Assembly (NCBI GenBank): GCA_900473795.1 | Contig: UCMT01000020.1 | Span: 1-64,000 of the forward strand | Direction: 5' to 3' | Source: Hyphomicrobiales bacterium | GTDB taxonomy: Bacteria > Pseudomonadota > Alphaproteobacteria > Rhizobiales > Rhizobiaceae | DNA length: 64,000 bases | Shown here: positions 6,887-15,426 of the stretch, piece after piece | Numbering within the stretch: position 1 is the first letter of the stretch | How the letters are laid out: each line of letters starts with the position of its first letter | Made by a program: the position numbers and the translations under genes | The notes under the pieces: model-generated | Databases searched by the model: none | Seen by the model: the letters and a program-made list of their open reading frames with translations, nothing else | What the model was told of the DNA's origin: nothing

Positions 6887-7594
6887 ATGCCGACGCCGCT
6901 TGTTGTTTCCGAAGTCGCCAAGAGCTTCACCATGCATCTGCGCGACGGCATCACCCTGCCGGTGGTCGCTGGCGTTTCCTTTTCCGTCAAAAAGGGCGAA
7001 TGCGTCGTGCTCGGCGGTCCGTCCGGCGTCGGCAAGAGCTCGATCCTGAAGATGCTCTATGGCAACTACGCCGTCGATGCCGGTCAGATCCTGATCGAGC
7101 ATCACGGGCAGCTGGTCGATCTTGCCAGTGCGGCGCCGCGCTCGGTGCTTGAGGTCCGCCGTGATACGCTTGGCTATGTCAGCCAGTTCCTGCGCGTCGT
7201 TCCCCGCGTGTCGGCTCTCGACGTCGTTGCCGAACCGCTTCTAGCGCGCGGCGTTTCCCATGCGGAGGCAATCGAAAAGGCGTCCGACCTGCTGGAAAAG
7301 CTCAATCTGCCGCGCGAGCTCTGGCAATTGCCACCGGCGACCTTCTCCGGCGGCGAACAGCAGCGCGTCAATATCGCCCGCGGCTTCATCACCGACCATG
7401 CGATCCTTCTGCTCGACGAGCCGACGGCGTCGCTCGACGCGAAAAACCGCCGCGTCGTCGTCGAGATGATTGTGGCCAAGAAGGCCGAAGGGGTCGCGCT
7501 GCTCGGCATCTTCCATGACGAGGAAGTGCGCGACGCCGTTGCAGACCGTATCCTCGACGTCTCTGCCTTCTCGCCGCGAAAGGTCGCCGCATGA
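6887..7594 (+). CDS. phnL: C-P lyase ABC-type ATPase PhnL
   Basis: A 235-residue second ABC ATPase of the C-P lyase system, needed with PhnGHI for the initial ribosylation step. Walker A GPSGVGKSS near residue 44, the signature FSGGEQQR, Walker B ILLLDEPTASLD and the switch FHDEEV (FH in place of TH) are present; the FHDE variant is typical of PhnL. The N-terminal PLVVSEVAKSFTMHL is also characteristic. AGGAAG precedes the ATG. The stop overlaps the start of the next gene (ATGA). Confidence 0.93.
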   Translation: MPTPLVVSEVAKSFTMHLRDGITLPVVAGVSFSVKKGECVVLGGPSGVGKSSILKMLYGNYAVDAGQILIEHHGQLVDLASAAPRSVLEVRRDTLGYVSQFLRVVPRVSALDVVAEPLLARGVSHAEAIEKASDLLEKLNLPRELWQLPPATFSGGEQQRVNIARGFITDHAILLLDEPTASLDAKNRRVVVEMIVAKKAEGVALLGIFHDEEVRDAVADRILDVSAFSPRKVAA

Positions 7595-8207
7595 CCATCA
7601 AGCTGTCGGAAAGGCCGCTCATCCACGAGACCGCGCGGGTGACCGATTGCACGATCGGCCGCTACACCGAAATCGCCGAGCGCTGCCGCATTTCTGAAAC
7701 GGAAATCGGCGATTATTCTACATCATGGAAGACGGCTCGGTCTGGTGTGCGGCGATCGGCAAATTCGCCAACATCGCCTCGTCGGTGCGCATTAACGCCA
7801 CCAACCATCCGGTCTGGCGGGCAACGCTGCATCATTTTACTTACCGGGCTAAGGATTATTGGCCGGATGCGGACACGGATCAGGATTTCTTCGCCTGGCG
7901 GCGGGAAAACAGGGTCATCATCGGCCATGATGTCTGGATCGGTCATGGCGCGACGGTGCTGCCGGGCGTCAAGGTCGGCAATGGAGCGGTGATCGGCGCG
8001 GGCGCCGTCGTCTCGAAGGACGTTGCGCCCTACACCATCGTCGGCGGCGTTCCGGCAAAGCTGATCCGCGAGCGCTTCGGCCGGGAGATCGCCGGGCGTT
8101 TCGAGAAGCTCGCCTGGTGGGACTGGGAGCACGCGAAGCTCCGCGATGCGCTGAACGATTTCAGGATGCTGGATGCCGACGCATTTCTCGCCCGTCACAA
8201 TGCCTGA
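7591..8207 (+). pseudogene. Hexapeptide-repeat acyltransferase of phn operon, frameshifted
   Basis: A left-handed beta-helix acyltransferase of the phosphonate-operon type. The first part reads MTIKLSERPLIHETARVTD and runs to EIGDYS. The sequence then continues one frame away as MEDGSVWCAAIGKFANIASS and NRVIIGHDVWIGHGATVLPG to the stop at 8207. The join falls at 7717-7719, where GATTATTCTACATC seems to lack one C (TTC-TAC would restore GDYS-YIMEDG). Restored, the protein would be about 205 residues, like xenobiotic/chloramphenicol-type acetyltransferases. In such operons it may acetylate aminoalkylphosphonates, replacing PhnO. It is either a recent pseudogene or a sequence error. The second part (7725-8207) includes most catalytic coils but lacks the N-terminus. 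Confidence 0.85.
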
Positions 8208-8247
8208 TTTCAGACCCTGCAACCCCTGTGCCGGCGGGGTTTGTGGA

Positions 8248-8276
8248 CTGTAACAAAACAGACATCGAACTGACAT
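8248..8276 (+). promoter_or_regulatory. Candidate Pho box (PhoB site) upstream of phnC
   Basis: Three seven-base units occur at exactly 11-bp intervals: CTGTAAC (8248-8254), CAGACAT (8259-8265) and CTGACAT (8270-8276), separated by AAAA and CGAA. This is the CTGTCAT-type direct-repeat arrangement bound by PhoB, about 75 bases before the phnC start. It supports phosphate-starvation induction of the phosphonate transporter genes from an internal promoter. Confidence 0.75.
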
Positions 8277-8349
8277 TCCCCCTTCATCATGCGCCGCTAA
8301 TGCAAAGGTCGACCGATGATCGGTTACCACTGCCAGAAGGACGAGTGCC

Positions 8350-9186
8350 ATGTTCCAGTTGAAGAACGTAACGCGACGGTTCGGCAAGAAGATCGCCGTC
8401 AACTCGGTTACCTTCGACATTCCGCAGGGCCAGATGGTCGGCATCATCGGCCGCTCCGGCGCGGGCAAGTCGACGCTGCTTCGGATGATCAACCGGCTCA
8501 ACGACGTGTCGTCGGGCTCCATCCATTTCGGCGATCTCGAGGTCTCCTCGCTGCGCGGTGCGGCGCTGCGCAGCTGGCAGCGGGATTGCGCGATGATCTT
8601 TCAGCAGTTCAACCTGGTGCCGCGTCTCGACGTTCTGACCAACGTGCTGCTCGGCCGCCTCAATCATCGTTCGACAGTGCTCAGCATTCTCAACATGTTC
8701 ACCCGTGAAGAACGCATCATGGCGATCGGCGCGCTGGAGCGGCTCGGCATCGAGCAGACGGCGCTGCAACCAGCAGGCACGCTTTCCGGCGGCCAGCAGC
8801 AGCGCGTCGCCATCGCCCGCGCCCTGATGCAGCAGCCGAAGATGTTGCTTGCCGACGAGCCGATCGCCTCGCTCGATCCGCTCAACGCCAAGATCGTCAT
8901 GGACGCGCTGCGCGACATCAACGAGCGCGACGGCATCACCGTCGTCACCAATCTGCACACGCTGGATACCGCGCGCAGTTATTGCGAGCGGATCATCGGC
9001 ATGGCGCATGGCAGCGTCGTTTTCGATGGGCAGCCAAAGGACCTGACGGCAGCGGCCGTCGCCGAAATCTACGGAGGCGGTGCGGAAATCGAGGAATCGA
9101 TGACCTCGACCAGCATCAACATTCCTGCAGCGCAGGACAATCAGAAATCCGCCGGCGTCAAGCCGCTGGCACTGGCTGGACTGTAA
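8350..9186 (+). CDS. phnC: Phosphonate ABC transporter ATPase PhnC
   Basis: A 278-residue ATPase that energises phosphonate import with PhnD and PhnE. Walker A is GRSGAGKST near residue 35, the Q-loop is MIFQQFNLV, the signature LSGGQQQR and Walker [13 protein letters not shown], with the switch in VVTNLHTLD (N-L-H variant typical of PhnC). AGAAGGA lies at ribosome-binding distance. It begins a probable separate transcription unit, since a Pho box lies directly upstream. The roughly 30-residue C-terminal extension after the ABC domain has no recognisable feature. Confidence 0.94.
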   Translation: MFQLKNVTRRFGKKIAVNSVTFDIPQGQMVGIIGRSGAGKSTLLRMINRLNDVSSGSIHFGDLEVSSLRGAALRSWQRDCAMIFQQFNLVPRLDVLTNVLLGRLNHRSTVLSILNMFTREERIMAIGALERLGIEQTALQPAGTLSGGQQQRVAIARALMQQPKMLLADEPIASLDPLNAKIVMDALRDINERDGITVVTNLHTLDTARSYCERIIGMAHGSVVFDGQPKDLTAAAVAEIYGGGAEIEESMTSTSINIPAAQDNQKSAGVKPLALAGL

Positions 9187-9277
9187 ACTCCCACCGGGAT
9201 CGAGAGCCCGCGTCAAGGGCCAAGACCTTGCAACCGAATGTGAACCGGCGCCGCCGGGAAAACAGGAGATGACCCTT

Positions 9278-10183
9278 ATGTTGAAGAAAGCCCTTCTGAG
9301 CGCCGTTGCGCTCTTTGCCCTCGTCGGCCACGTTCAGGCTGAAGACCTCAAGGAATTCCGCGTCGGCATCATCGGCGGCGAAAACGAAGCCGACCGCCTG
9401 CGCAACTTCCAGTGCCTCGGCGATCATCTGAAGACCGCCCTCGATGTCGAGAAGGTGTCGTTCTTCCCGGCTGCCGACTATGACGGCGTGATCCAGGGCC
9501 TGCTCGGTGGCACGCTCGATTTTGCCGAACTCGGCGCTTCCGGCTACGCCAAGATCTACCTCGCCAAGGCTGACGCCGTCGAGCCGATCCTGACCACCGA
9601 ACAGACCGACGGTTCGACCGGCTATTATTCGATCATGGTCGCCCGCAAGGATTCGGGCTTCACCAAGGTCGAGGACCTCAAGGGCAAGAAGCTTGGCTTC
9701 GCTGATCCGGACTCCACCTCGGGCTACCTGATCCCGAACGTCACCCTGCCGGAAACGATCGGCATGCCGGTCAAGGAATTCTTCGCCGAGACCGGCTTCG
9801 GCGGCGGCCATGAAAACCTCGTTCTCGAAGTGCTGAAGGGTACCTTCGACGCAGGCACGACCTTTGGTTCGGGTATCGGCGAGTTCAAGGAAGGCTACAC
9901 CTCCGGCAACCTGCGCAAGATGGTCGACAAGGGTATCCTCGACATGAACGACCTGGTCGAACTGTGGCGCTCGCCGTTGATCCCGAACGGCCCGACCGTC
10001 GTGCGTTCGTCGCTCAGCGCCGACGTCAAGGCCAAGTTCAAGCAGTTCATGCTCGACCTGCCGAAGACCGACGCGGCCTGCTTCGCGGCTGTCGAGGGCG
10101 GCGAGTACAAGGGCTTCATCGAAGTCAACTCCGACTTCTACAAGCCGATCATCGACGCCCGCAAGTCGACCATCGGCGGCTGA
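9278..10183 (+). CDS. phnD: Phosphonate-binding periplasmic protein PhnD
   Basis: A 301-residue periplasmic substrate-binding protein. The signal peptide is obvious: MLKKALLSAVALFALVGHVQA, then EDLKEFRVG. The mature part shows the family pattern (FRVGIIGGENEADR, ADYDGVIQGLLGGTLDFAELG, KGKKLGFADPDSTSGYLIPN), the last being the phosphonate/phosphite-binding loop region. ATG 9278 is preferred over ATG 9269 because CAGGAG (9263-9268) is nine bases upstream of it. The gene is followed by a strong hairpin before phnE1, which suggests the binding protein is made in excess. Confidence 0.94.
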   Translation: MLKKALLSAVALFALVGHVQAEDLKEFRVGIIGGENEADRLRNFQCLGDHLKTALDVEKVSFFPAADYDGVIQGLLGGTLDFAELGASGYAKIYLAKADAVEPILTTEQTDGSTGYYSIMVARKDSGFTKVEDLKGKKLGFADPDSTSGYLIPNVTLPETIGMPVKEFFAETGFGGGHENLVLEVLKGTFDAGTTFGSGIGEFKEGYTSGNLRKMVDKGILDMNDLVELWRSPLIPNGPTVVRSSLSADVKAKFKQFMLDLPKTDAACFAAVEGGEYKGFIEVNSDFYKPIIDARKSTIGG

Positions 10184-10199
10184 TATCGCCTGAATTCAA

Positions 10200-10228
10200 A
10201 ACGCTGGCCGGTCCTGCCGGCCAGCGTT
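10200..10228 (+). terminator. Intercistronic hairpin phnD-phnE1 (attenuator)
   Basis: AACGCTGGCCGG (10200-10211) and CCGGCCAGCGTT (10217-10228) form a perfect 12-bp stem with a five-base loop. There is only a weak T-rich tail, so it probably stabilises the phnCD message or partially terminates rather than ending transcription fully. Confidence 0.65.
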
Positions 10229-10292
10229 CCTCGTCTGGACAGGCTTCATGGGCATGATGCCGCTGAAGCCGCCACGTTTTGCCGGAGACGCC

Positions 10293-11255
10293 ATGGCCAC
10301 GTCAGCGCTTTCCCCGACCTTGAGCGACAACGGCGCTCTGGTCGAACGCCACTGGCAGGAGCTCAATCTCCGCCGCCGGACCTACACTTTCATAGGTCTC
10401 GCACTGCTTGCCATGGCGCTTTCCGGGTGTCTCTGGTTTGCCAATGAGACCAATGCCGGCAAGTTCTTCGATCGCCTGCCCTATGTCTTCGATTTCGTCG
10501 GCGATCTCGTGCCGCGCGACGGCGCTGAAATCGTCCGCGCCATGTTCGATCTGCCTTCGCCCTATGACGATGGCAGCCTGAAATACAATTATCCCGAAGG
10601 CCGCATATATCTGGCGGGCGCGATCTACGTGCCCGAATATTTCTACAAGATGCTGGAAACGCTGAACATCGCGATCTTCTCCACCATCTTCGGCCTGTTC
10701 TTCGGCTTCCTCCTCTGCTTCCTTGCGGCCCGCAACCTGATGCCCAATCCTTGGGTACGCGGCCTTGTCCGCCGCTTCATGGAAATATTGCGCGCTTTTC
10801 CGGAGGTCGTCATCGCCGGCTTCTTTCTCGCCGTCCTGTCGCTCGGGCCGATACCGGCCATGATCGCCGTGTCGATCCATACGATCGGCGCGCTCGGCAA
10901 GCTGTTCTTCGAAGTCGTCGAGAATGCCGACATGAGGCCGGACGAGGGTTTAAGAGCCGCCGGCGGGAACTGGATCGAACGCGTCTGGTTCGGCATCGTG
11001 CCGCAGGTCCTGCCCAATTTCATGAGCTACGCGCTGTTGAGGCTCGAGATCAACGTGCGATCCTCGAGCATCATCGGCGCCGTCGGCGGCGGTGGTATCG
11101 GCGAGCCGCTGCGCCTGTCGATCGGCCAGGGGCATGAGGCAAAGACGCTCGCCATCATCATCCTGTTGTTCTCGACGATCATCGCCGTCGATCACTTCTC
11201 CGCATGGCTGCGCCGCCGCCTCGTCGGCGACCAGGCCTTCCGGCTTGCGCAATAG
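10293..11255 (+). CDS. phnE1: Phosphonate ABC transporter permease PhnE1
   Basis: A 320-residue inner membrane permease. One helix near residues 31-48 is followed by a periplasmic stretch (to about residue 105) and then the five-helix permease core. The cytoplasmic EAA loop, which contacts PhnC, reads GLRAAGGNWIERVWFGIVPQVLP. ATG 10293 is chosen because GGAG at 10284-10287 precedes it; an upstream ATG at 10248 would add 15 residues without a ribosome site. It is 9 bases from phnE2, so the two permease subunits are co-translated and probably form a heterodimer. Confidence 0.92.
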   Translation: MATSALSPTLSDNGALVERHWQELNLRRRTYTFIGLALLAMALSGCLWFANETNAGKFFDRLPYVFDFVGDLVPRDGAEIVRAMFDLPSPYDDGSLKYNYPEGRIYLAGAIYVPEYFYKMLETLNIAIFSTIFGLFFGFLLCFLAARNLMPNPWVRGLVRRFMEILRAFPEVVIAGFFLAVLSLGPIPAMIAVSIHTIGALGKLFFEVVENADMRPDEGLRAAGGNWIERVWFGIVPQVLPNFMSYALLRLEINVRSSSIIGAVGGGGIGEPLRLSIGQGHEAKTLAIIILLFSTIIAVDHFSAWLRRRLVGDQAFRLAQ

Positions 11256-11264
11256 GAGCGGGAC

Positions 11265-12773
11265 ATGACCGTCAACACCATGATGAACGCCGCCGAGATG
11301 GAAGCGATCGCCGCCCGGCATCCGCATCTGATCCATGGTTCGTCGCGCAAGCGCATCCGCTCTGCCCTGATCTTTGCCGGCATCGCGCTCTACATGATCT
11401 ATAGCTGGTGGTTCTTTTCGATCGGCCAGGTTCTCGTGAACGCCAATTGGGGCATCGCCGGCACCTACCTGGCCGACTGGGTTTCCTATGAGGTTCGTCC
11501 CGATATCAAGATCGCGCCGGACGGGGCCATGCAGGTCGTCTATCCGCGCTTCTCGCCGCTCGGTCCCGATGCGAAGCCGGAATGGGTGAAGATCGAGACG
11601 AGGATGGTAGAGCGCGCCATCGATGCGCCAGCCGCGAAGCAGCAGGCTCTCCCGACAAAGAGCTCCACCTTCAGCTTCATGGCGCCGAAATCGGCAGTCG
11701 GCCGCAGCGCGGAGGCCGAAGTCAAGCCCGAAAGGCGCACCGAAGAGGTCGTTAGCCGCGCAACGGTCAACTACAACCGCACGACCAGCATCGATGTCGC
11801 CGATCGGATGGTGACCGCCACACATAATGGCGAGACGTTGCTGATCGATCTCGATCCCGCGAGCGGCGTTCGGCCGGAAGGCGCACTGCCGGATTGGGCG
11901 ACACAGAAGCGGCCGGGCGAGAAGATCACGCTCGCCTTCGGCATGACTGGCTGGGCGGATGTCGATGTGGGAAAGATCAGCATCCACAATCGGTTCCCCG
12001 GCTGGGCCAATTTCATTTTCGATACCAGCTCGCCGTTCTTCAACAAGTCCTTCGGCGAAGTGGCGGGCCTGATCTTCGCTGGAGAGCGTCTCGATCCGGC
12101 CCGCTCCAACCTGTCGCTCGCCTGGAGCAACATTCTCTACAATGCCGAATGGCAGCATCTCGACGTTTGGACAAAGCTGTTGCAGACCATCGTCATGGCC
12201 TTCGTCGGCACCCTGTTTGCCTCGATCGTCGCCTTTCCGCTGTGCTTCCTGGCGGCGCGCAACATCACCCGCAACGGCGTGCTCAACCAGGTCACCAAGC
12301 GCTTCTTCGACTTCCTGCGCTCCGTCGACATGCTGATCTGGGCGCTGTTCTTCACCCGCGCTTTCGGCCCCGGGCCGCTTGCCGGCATGTCGGCGATCTT
12401 CTTCACCGATACCGGCACGCTCGGAAAGCTCTATTCGGAAGCGCTGGAGAATATCGACGACAAGCAGCGCGAGGGTGTGAAGTCGGTCGGTGCCACGCCG
12501 CTTGCCGTGCAGCGGTTTGGCGTGCTGCCGCAGGTTCTGCCGGTCTTTGCCAGCCAGGCGCTCTATTTCTGGGAATCCAATACCCGGTCGGCGACCATCA
12601 TCGGCGCGGTCGGCGCGGGCGGTATCGGCCTGAAACTCTGGGAAGCGATGCGGACGAATTCCGACTGGGAAAACGTCTGTTACATGGTTATCCTGATTCT
12701 TGTCGTCGTCTTCATTTTCGACAGCGTCTCCAATCTTCTGCGCTCGCGTCTGATGGGCCAGAAAACACATTGA
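11265..12773 (+). CDS. phnE2: Phosphonate ABC transporter permease PhnE2 with large periplasmic insert
   Basis: A 502-residue permease whose C-terminal third (about residues 295-500) is a normal PhnE core, including the EAA loop REGVKSVGATPLAVQRFGVLPQVLP. The N-terminal helix (about residues 31-53) is separated from the core by about 230 hydrophilic residues that should be periplasmic. That insert contains an alanine/lysine-rich stretch and a segment with beta-rich character (TVNYNRTTSIDVADRM, LAFGMTGWADVDVGKI). Typical PhnE proteins are 260-340 residues, so the insert is the oddity. AGGAGCGGGAC precedes the ATG. The insert may help dock PhnD, but that is inference. Confidence 0.9.
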   Translation: MTVNTMMNAAEMEAIAARHPHLIHGSSRKRIRSALIFAGIALYMIYSWWFFSIGQVLVNANWGIAGTYLADWVSYEVRPDIKIAPDGAMQVVYPRFSPLGPDAKPEWVKIETRMVERAIDAPAAKQQALPTKSSTFSFMAPKSAVGRSAEAEVKPERRTEEVVSRATVNYNRTTSIDVADRMVTATHNGETLLIDLDPASGVRPEGALPDWATQKRPGEKITLAFGMTGWADVDVGKISIHNRFPGWANFIFDTSSPFFNKSFGEVAGLIFAGERLDPARSNLSLAWSNILYNAEWQHLDVWTKLLQTIVMAFVGTLFASIVAFPLCFLAARNITRNGVLNQVTKRFFDFLRSVDMLIWALFFTRAFGPGPLAGMSAIFFTDTGTLGKLYSEALENIDDKQREGVKSVGATPLAVQRFGVLPQVLPVFASQALYFWESNTRSATIIGAVGAGGIGLKLWEAMRTNSDWENVCYMVILILVVVFIFDSVSNLLRSRLMGQKTH

Positions 12774-12890
12774 AAAACGTGCCGGTTCATCGCCGGCCAT
12801 CACGATAATGTCACGAAAAGCAGGTAGCGACGGCGTCTCATCGGCCCGTCCGATCGACGCTCCCGTGACGTCCTCGATAGGGAATGGACC

Positions 12891-13598
12891 GTGCGCTACG
12901 CATTCTATTTGACGCCGGACGAAGACCACCCGCTGACGACCGCAGCGGCGAACTGGCTGGGCGGTAACCCGTTCACCGGCGAAACCACACGGCTTGAAGC
13001 CGCGGGCGATTTCGATGCGGCTGAACTCACGGCCCTGACCGCCGATCCACGCCGCTACGGCTTTCATGGCACGCTGAAGGCGCCGTTCCCGCTTGCTGCG
13101 GCGAAAAACGAAGCACAGCTGCTTGCCGCCTTCGATGGTTTTGCCGACGAATGCGCGCCTTTCGAGATACCGGAAATGACGCTGGGGCAGCTCGGACCGT
13201 TTTTTGCGCTGGTGCCGGCGGCGGATTGTCCGGAACTGCAGGCGCTTGCCGACGAGACGGTGCGGCGTTTCGAACCCTTTCGAGCACCTCTCTCGGCCGA
13301 GGATTTCTCGCGGCGCAAGCCGGATTCGCTGAGCGACGTTCATCGGGCCAATCTGCTCTCCTGGGGTTACCCTTACGTGTTCGAGAGCTTCCAGTTCCAC
13401 ATGACGCTGACCGGCCCGGTGCCGGCGGAGCGGCAGGCTGCGATGAAGGCCTTGCTGGAGCAGACCTTCGCGCCCTTCATCGGCGCGCCGCTCGCCGTGA
13501 CGTCGCTGGCACTGTTTACCGAACACGCGCGCGGCGCGCCTTTCACCGTCCACACGCTCTTGCCGCTTGGCGGCACATCCCAACGAAAGATGGCATGA
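12891..13598 (+). CDS. DUF1045 protein, 2H phosphoesterase-like, phn operon
   Basis: A 235-residue protein of the family often annotated as a phosphonate metabolism protein. Two H-x-T type motifs typical of 2H (LigT-like) phosphoesterases appear: FHGTLKAPF near residue 60 and FHMTLTG near residue 165. These suggest hydrolysis of a cyclic phosphodiester such as the 1,2-cyclic phosphate sugars arising downstream of C-P cleavage, the step served by PhnP in E. coli. The start codon is GTG 12891, since no ATG gives the conserved MRYAFYLTP. The stop lies one base before phnM. Confidence 0.85.
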   Translation: MRYAFYLTPDEDHPLTTAAANWLGGNPFTGETTRLEAAGDFDAAELTALTADPRRYGFHGTLKAPFPLAAAKNEAQLLAAFDGFADECAPFEIPEMTLGQLGPFFALVPAADCPELQALADETVRRFEPFRAPLSAEDFSRRKPDSLSDVHRANLLSWGYPYVFESFQFHMTLTGPVPAERQAAMKALLEQTFAPFIGAPLAVTSLALFTEHARGAPFTVHTLLPLGGTSQRKMA

Positions 13599-13599
13599 C

Positions 13600-14739
13600 A
13601 TGACCGCTGAAACCGTTCTTTCCAATGCCTGCATCGTCCTTGAGGATCAGATCCTCACCGGCTCGGTGCTCATCCGCGACGGCAAGATCGCCGATGTCTC
13701 GGAAGGCGCCGCCCGCATTGGCGAGGACTTTGAAGGGGATTACCTCATTCCCGGCTTGGTCGAGCTGCACACCGATCATCTGGAAGCGCATTACTCGCCG
13801 CGCCCCGGCGTTCGCTGGCTGAAGATGGCGGCAATCCAGGCGCATGACGCGCAGGTCGTCACGTCGGGCATCACCACGGTCTTCGACTGCTTGCGCATGG
13901 GCTCCGACGAGGACGGCGGCTTCGAGCAGGGCGAGATGCGCGAGATGGCGGACGCGCTGGCGCAGGCCGCCAGGGAAAATCGCCTGCGCGCAGACCACCG
14001 CATCCACCTGCGCTGCGAGGTCTCGACGGACAACGTGCTCGCCCATTTCCAGGAGTTCGAGAATGACCCGCAGGTCGGCCTCGTCTCGCTGATGGATCAT
14101 GCGCCGGGTCAGCGCCAGTTCCAGACGATGGATCAGTACACGCTCTACTACAAGAACAAGCGCGGCATGACGGACCAGGCCTTCGCCGCGTTTTGTGCCC
14201 GCCAGCAGGCGCTTTCGGCCAAATACGCTGGACCGCATCGCACCGAGATCGCCAAGGCCTGCGCCGAACGCGGCATCACCATTGCCAGCCACGACGACGC
14301 AACCCTTGCCCATGTCGAGGAATCCGTGGGTTTCGGTATTCGGCTGGCAGAATTTCCGACGAGCTTCGAAGCCGCGGAGGCCTCGCATGCCGCGGGCCTG
14401 AGCGTGCTGATGGGCGCGCCGAACGTCGTGCGGGGCAAGTCGCACTCCGGCAATATCGCCGCGCGTGACCTTGCCGAGCGCGGTGTTCTTGACGTGCTGT
14501 CGTCGGACTACGTGCCGTTCAGCCTGATCCATGCGCCCTTCGTGCTGTCGGACGAGGTGGAAAGCGTCAGCCTGCCGCAGGCGCTCGCCATGGTCACGGC
14601 GACACCGGCCCGCACGGTCGGTCTTGATGATCGCGGCCGCATCGCCACGGGCCTGCGTGCCGATATCGTTCGGGTCCAGCGCCATGAGGGCATTCCGGTC
14701 GTCCGTTCCGTCTGGCGCGAAGGTCGGCGGGTCGCCTGA
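13600..14739 (+). CDS. phnM: Alpha-D-ribose 1-methylphosphonate 5-triphosphate diphosphatase PhnM
   Basis: A 379-residue amidohydrolase-superfamily enzyme that removes pyrophosphate from the 5-triphosphate intermediate before PhnJ acts. Its metal site region LVELHTDHLEAHYSPRPGVRW near residue 57 is diagnostic. Further conserved parts are LVSLMDHAPGQRQF, SHDDAT with metal His/Asp, and the C-terminal SSDYVPFSL and IATGLRADIV strands. ATG 13600 lies one base after the preceding stop; an in-frame ATG at 13567 would overlap that gene. It overlaps phnN (TGATG). Confidence 0.94.
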   Translation: MTAETVLSNACIVLEDQILTGSVLIRDGKIADVSEGAARIGEDFEGDYLIPGLVELHTDHLEAHYSPRPGVRWLKMAAIQAHDAQVVTSGITTVFDCLRMGSDEDGGFEQGEMREMADALAQAARENRLRADHRIHLRCEVSTDNVLAHFQEFENDPQVGLVSLMDHAPGQRQFQTMDQYTLYYKNKRGMTDQAFAAFCARQQALSAKYAGPHRTEIAKACAERGITIASHDDATLAHVEESVGFGIRLAEFPTSFEAAEASHAAGLSVLMGAPNVVRGKSHSGNIAARDLAERGVLDVLSSDYVPFSLIHAPFVLSDEVESVSLPQALAMVTATPARTVGLDDRGRIATGLRADIVRVQRHEGIPVVRSVWREGRRVA

Positions 14740-15326
14740 TGGACGGCCAGCTCAAGGATCGATCCGGGGCGATCATCGTCGTCGTCGGACCAAGCGGTGC
14801 CGGCAAGGACAGCGTCATCGGCTATGTCGCCCAGCATTTCGCCGGCCGCGCCGATATCGATTTCGTCCGCCGTGTGATCACCCGTCCCTCCGATGCCGGC
14901 GGTGAGGATCACGAGAGTGTTGCCGCCGATGAATTCGACGCGCGGCTGGAGGCGGGTGATTTCGCCGTTGCCTGGCAGGCGCATGGGTTGAAATACGGCA
15001 TTCCCGGCGAGGCGCTTGAGCGCGTGCGCGCCGGGCGTATCCTGATCGCCAATGGCAGCCGTGGGGCGCTTGCCGAGTTCCGGCGGGTTTTCCCGAAGGT
15101 CGTGGTCGTCAACATCACGGCATCGCCGCAGGTGCTGGCCAAGCGGCTTGTCGCACGCGGGCGCGAAAGCGAGGCGGACATTCTGAAACGCCTGCAGCGG
15201 CAGGCACCGGATATTCCCGACGACGCCGACGTCACGACGATCGACAACAGCGGGCCGCTCGATATCGCCGGCTCTCGCTTTGTCGCCCTCGTTGCCGAAC
15301 TGCAGGGAACGGCGTTGGCGCTCTAA
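14739..15326 (+). CDS. phnN: Ribose 1,5-bisphosphokinase PhnN
   Basis: A 195-residue P-loop kinase of the guanylate-kinase-like family that phosphorylates ribose 1,5-bisphosphate to PRPP, returning the sugar to nucleotide metabolism. Walker A is VVGPSGAGKDSV near residue 15. RRVITRPSDAGGEDHESV resembles the guanylate kinase substrate loop, and the lid has ARGRESEADILKRL. The start overlaps the phnM stop. It is the last gene of the phosphonate unit; a strong hairpin follows about 50 bases downstream. Confidence 0.93.
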   Translation: MDGQLKDRSGAIIVVVGPSGAGKDSVIGYVAQHFAGRADIDFVRRVITRPSDAGGEDHESVAADEFDARLEAGDFAVAWQAHGLKYGIPGEALERVRAGRILIANGSRGALAEFRRVFPKVVVVNITASPQVLAKRLVARGRESEADILKRLQRQAPDIPDDADVTTIDNSGPLDIAGSRFVALVAELQGTALAL

Positions 15327-15366
15327 GCGTTTCCAGGCGGGAAACCGGTTCACCGTTCGAAAACGC
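15327..15366. repeat. Degenerate palindromic repeat after phnN
   Basis: GCGTTT (15327-15332) mirrors AAACGC (15361-15366) around GGGAAACCGGTTCACC. It shares the AACCGGTT core with the repeat at 6821-6869, so the two are likely members of one dispersed family. Confidence 0.55.
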
Positions 15367-15379
15367 GATAAAACAAAAA

Positions 15380-15424
15380 CTTAGACAAGTTCACTGTTTC
15401 CGTGAAACGGTGAGTTTGTCTAAG
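15380..15424. terminator. Bidirectional terminator between phnN and acyltransferase gene
   Basis: CTTAGACAA (15380-15388) pairs with TTGTCTAAG (15416-15424), and CACTGTTTC with GAAACGGTG inside, giving a stem of about 20 bp with a small internal loop. It lies between two convergent genes and ends two bases before the stop codon on the minus strand. Confidence 0.7.
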
Positions 15425-15426
15425 CG

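Noticed and set aside
12774..12890. Possible Pho box (ATGTCAC) before the DUF1045 gene
   Set aside because: Only one heptamer is seen, with no second unit at 11 bp. The gene is probably read through from phnE2.
10950..13634. Open frame of 894 codons on the minus strand
   Set aside because: It lies antisense to phnE1, phnE2 and the DUF1045 gene, which have clear family motifs. Its translation is Arg/His/Asp-rich, as expected from the reverse of GC-rich codons.
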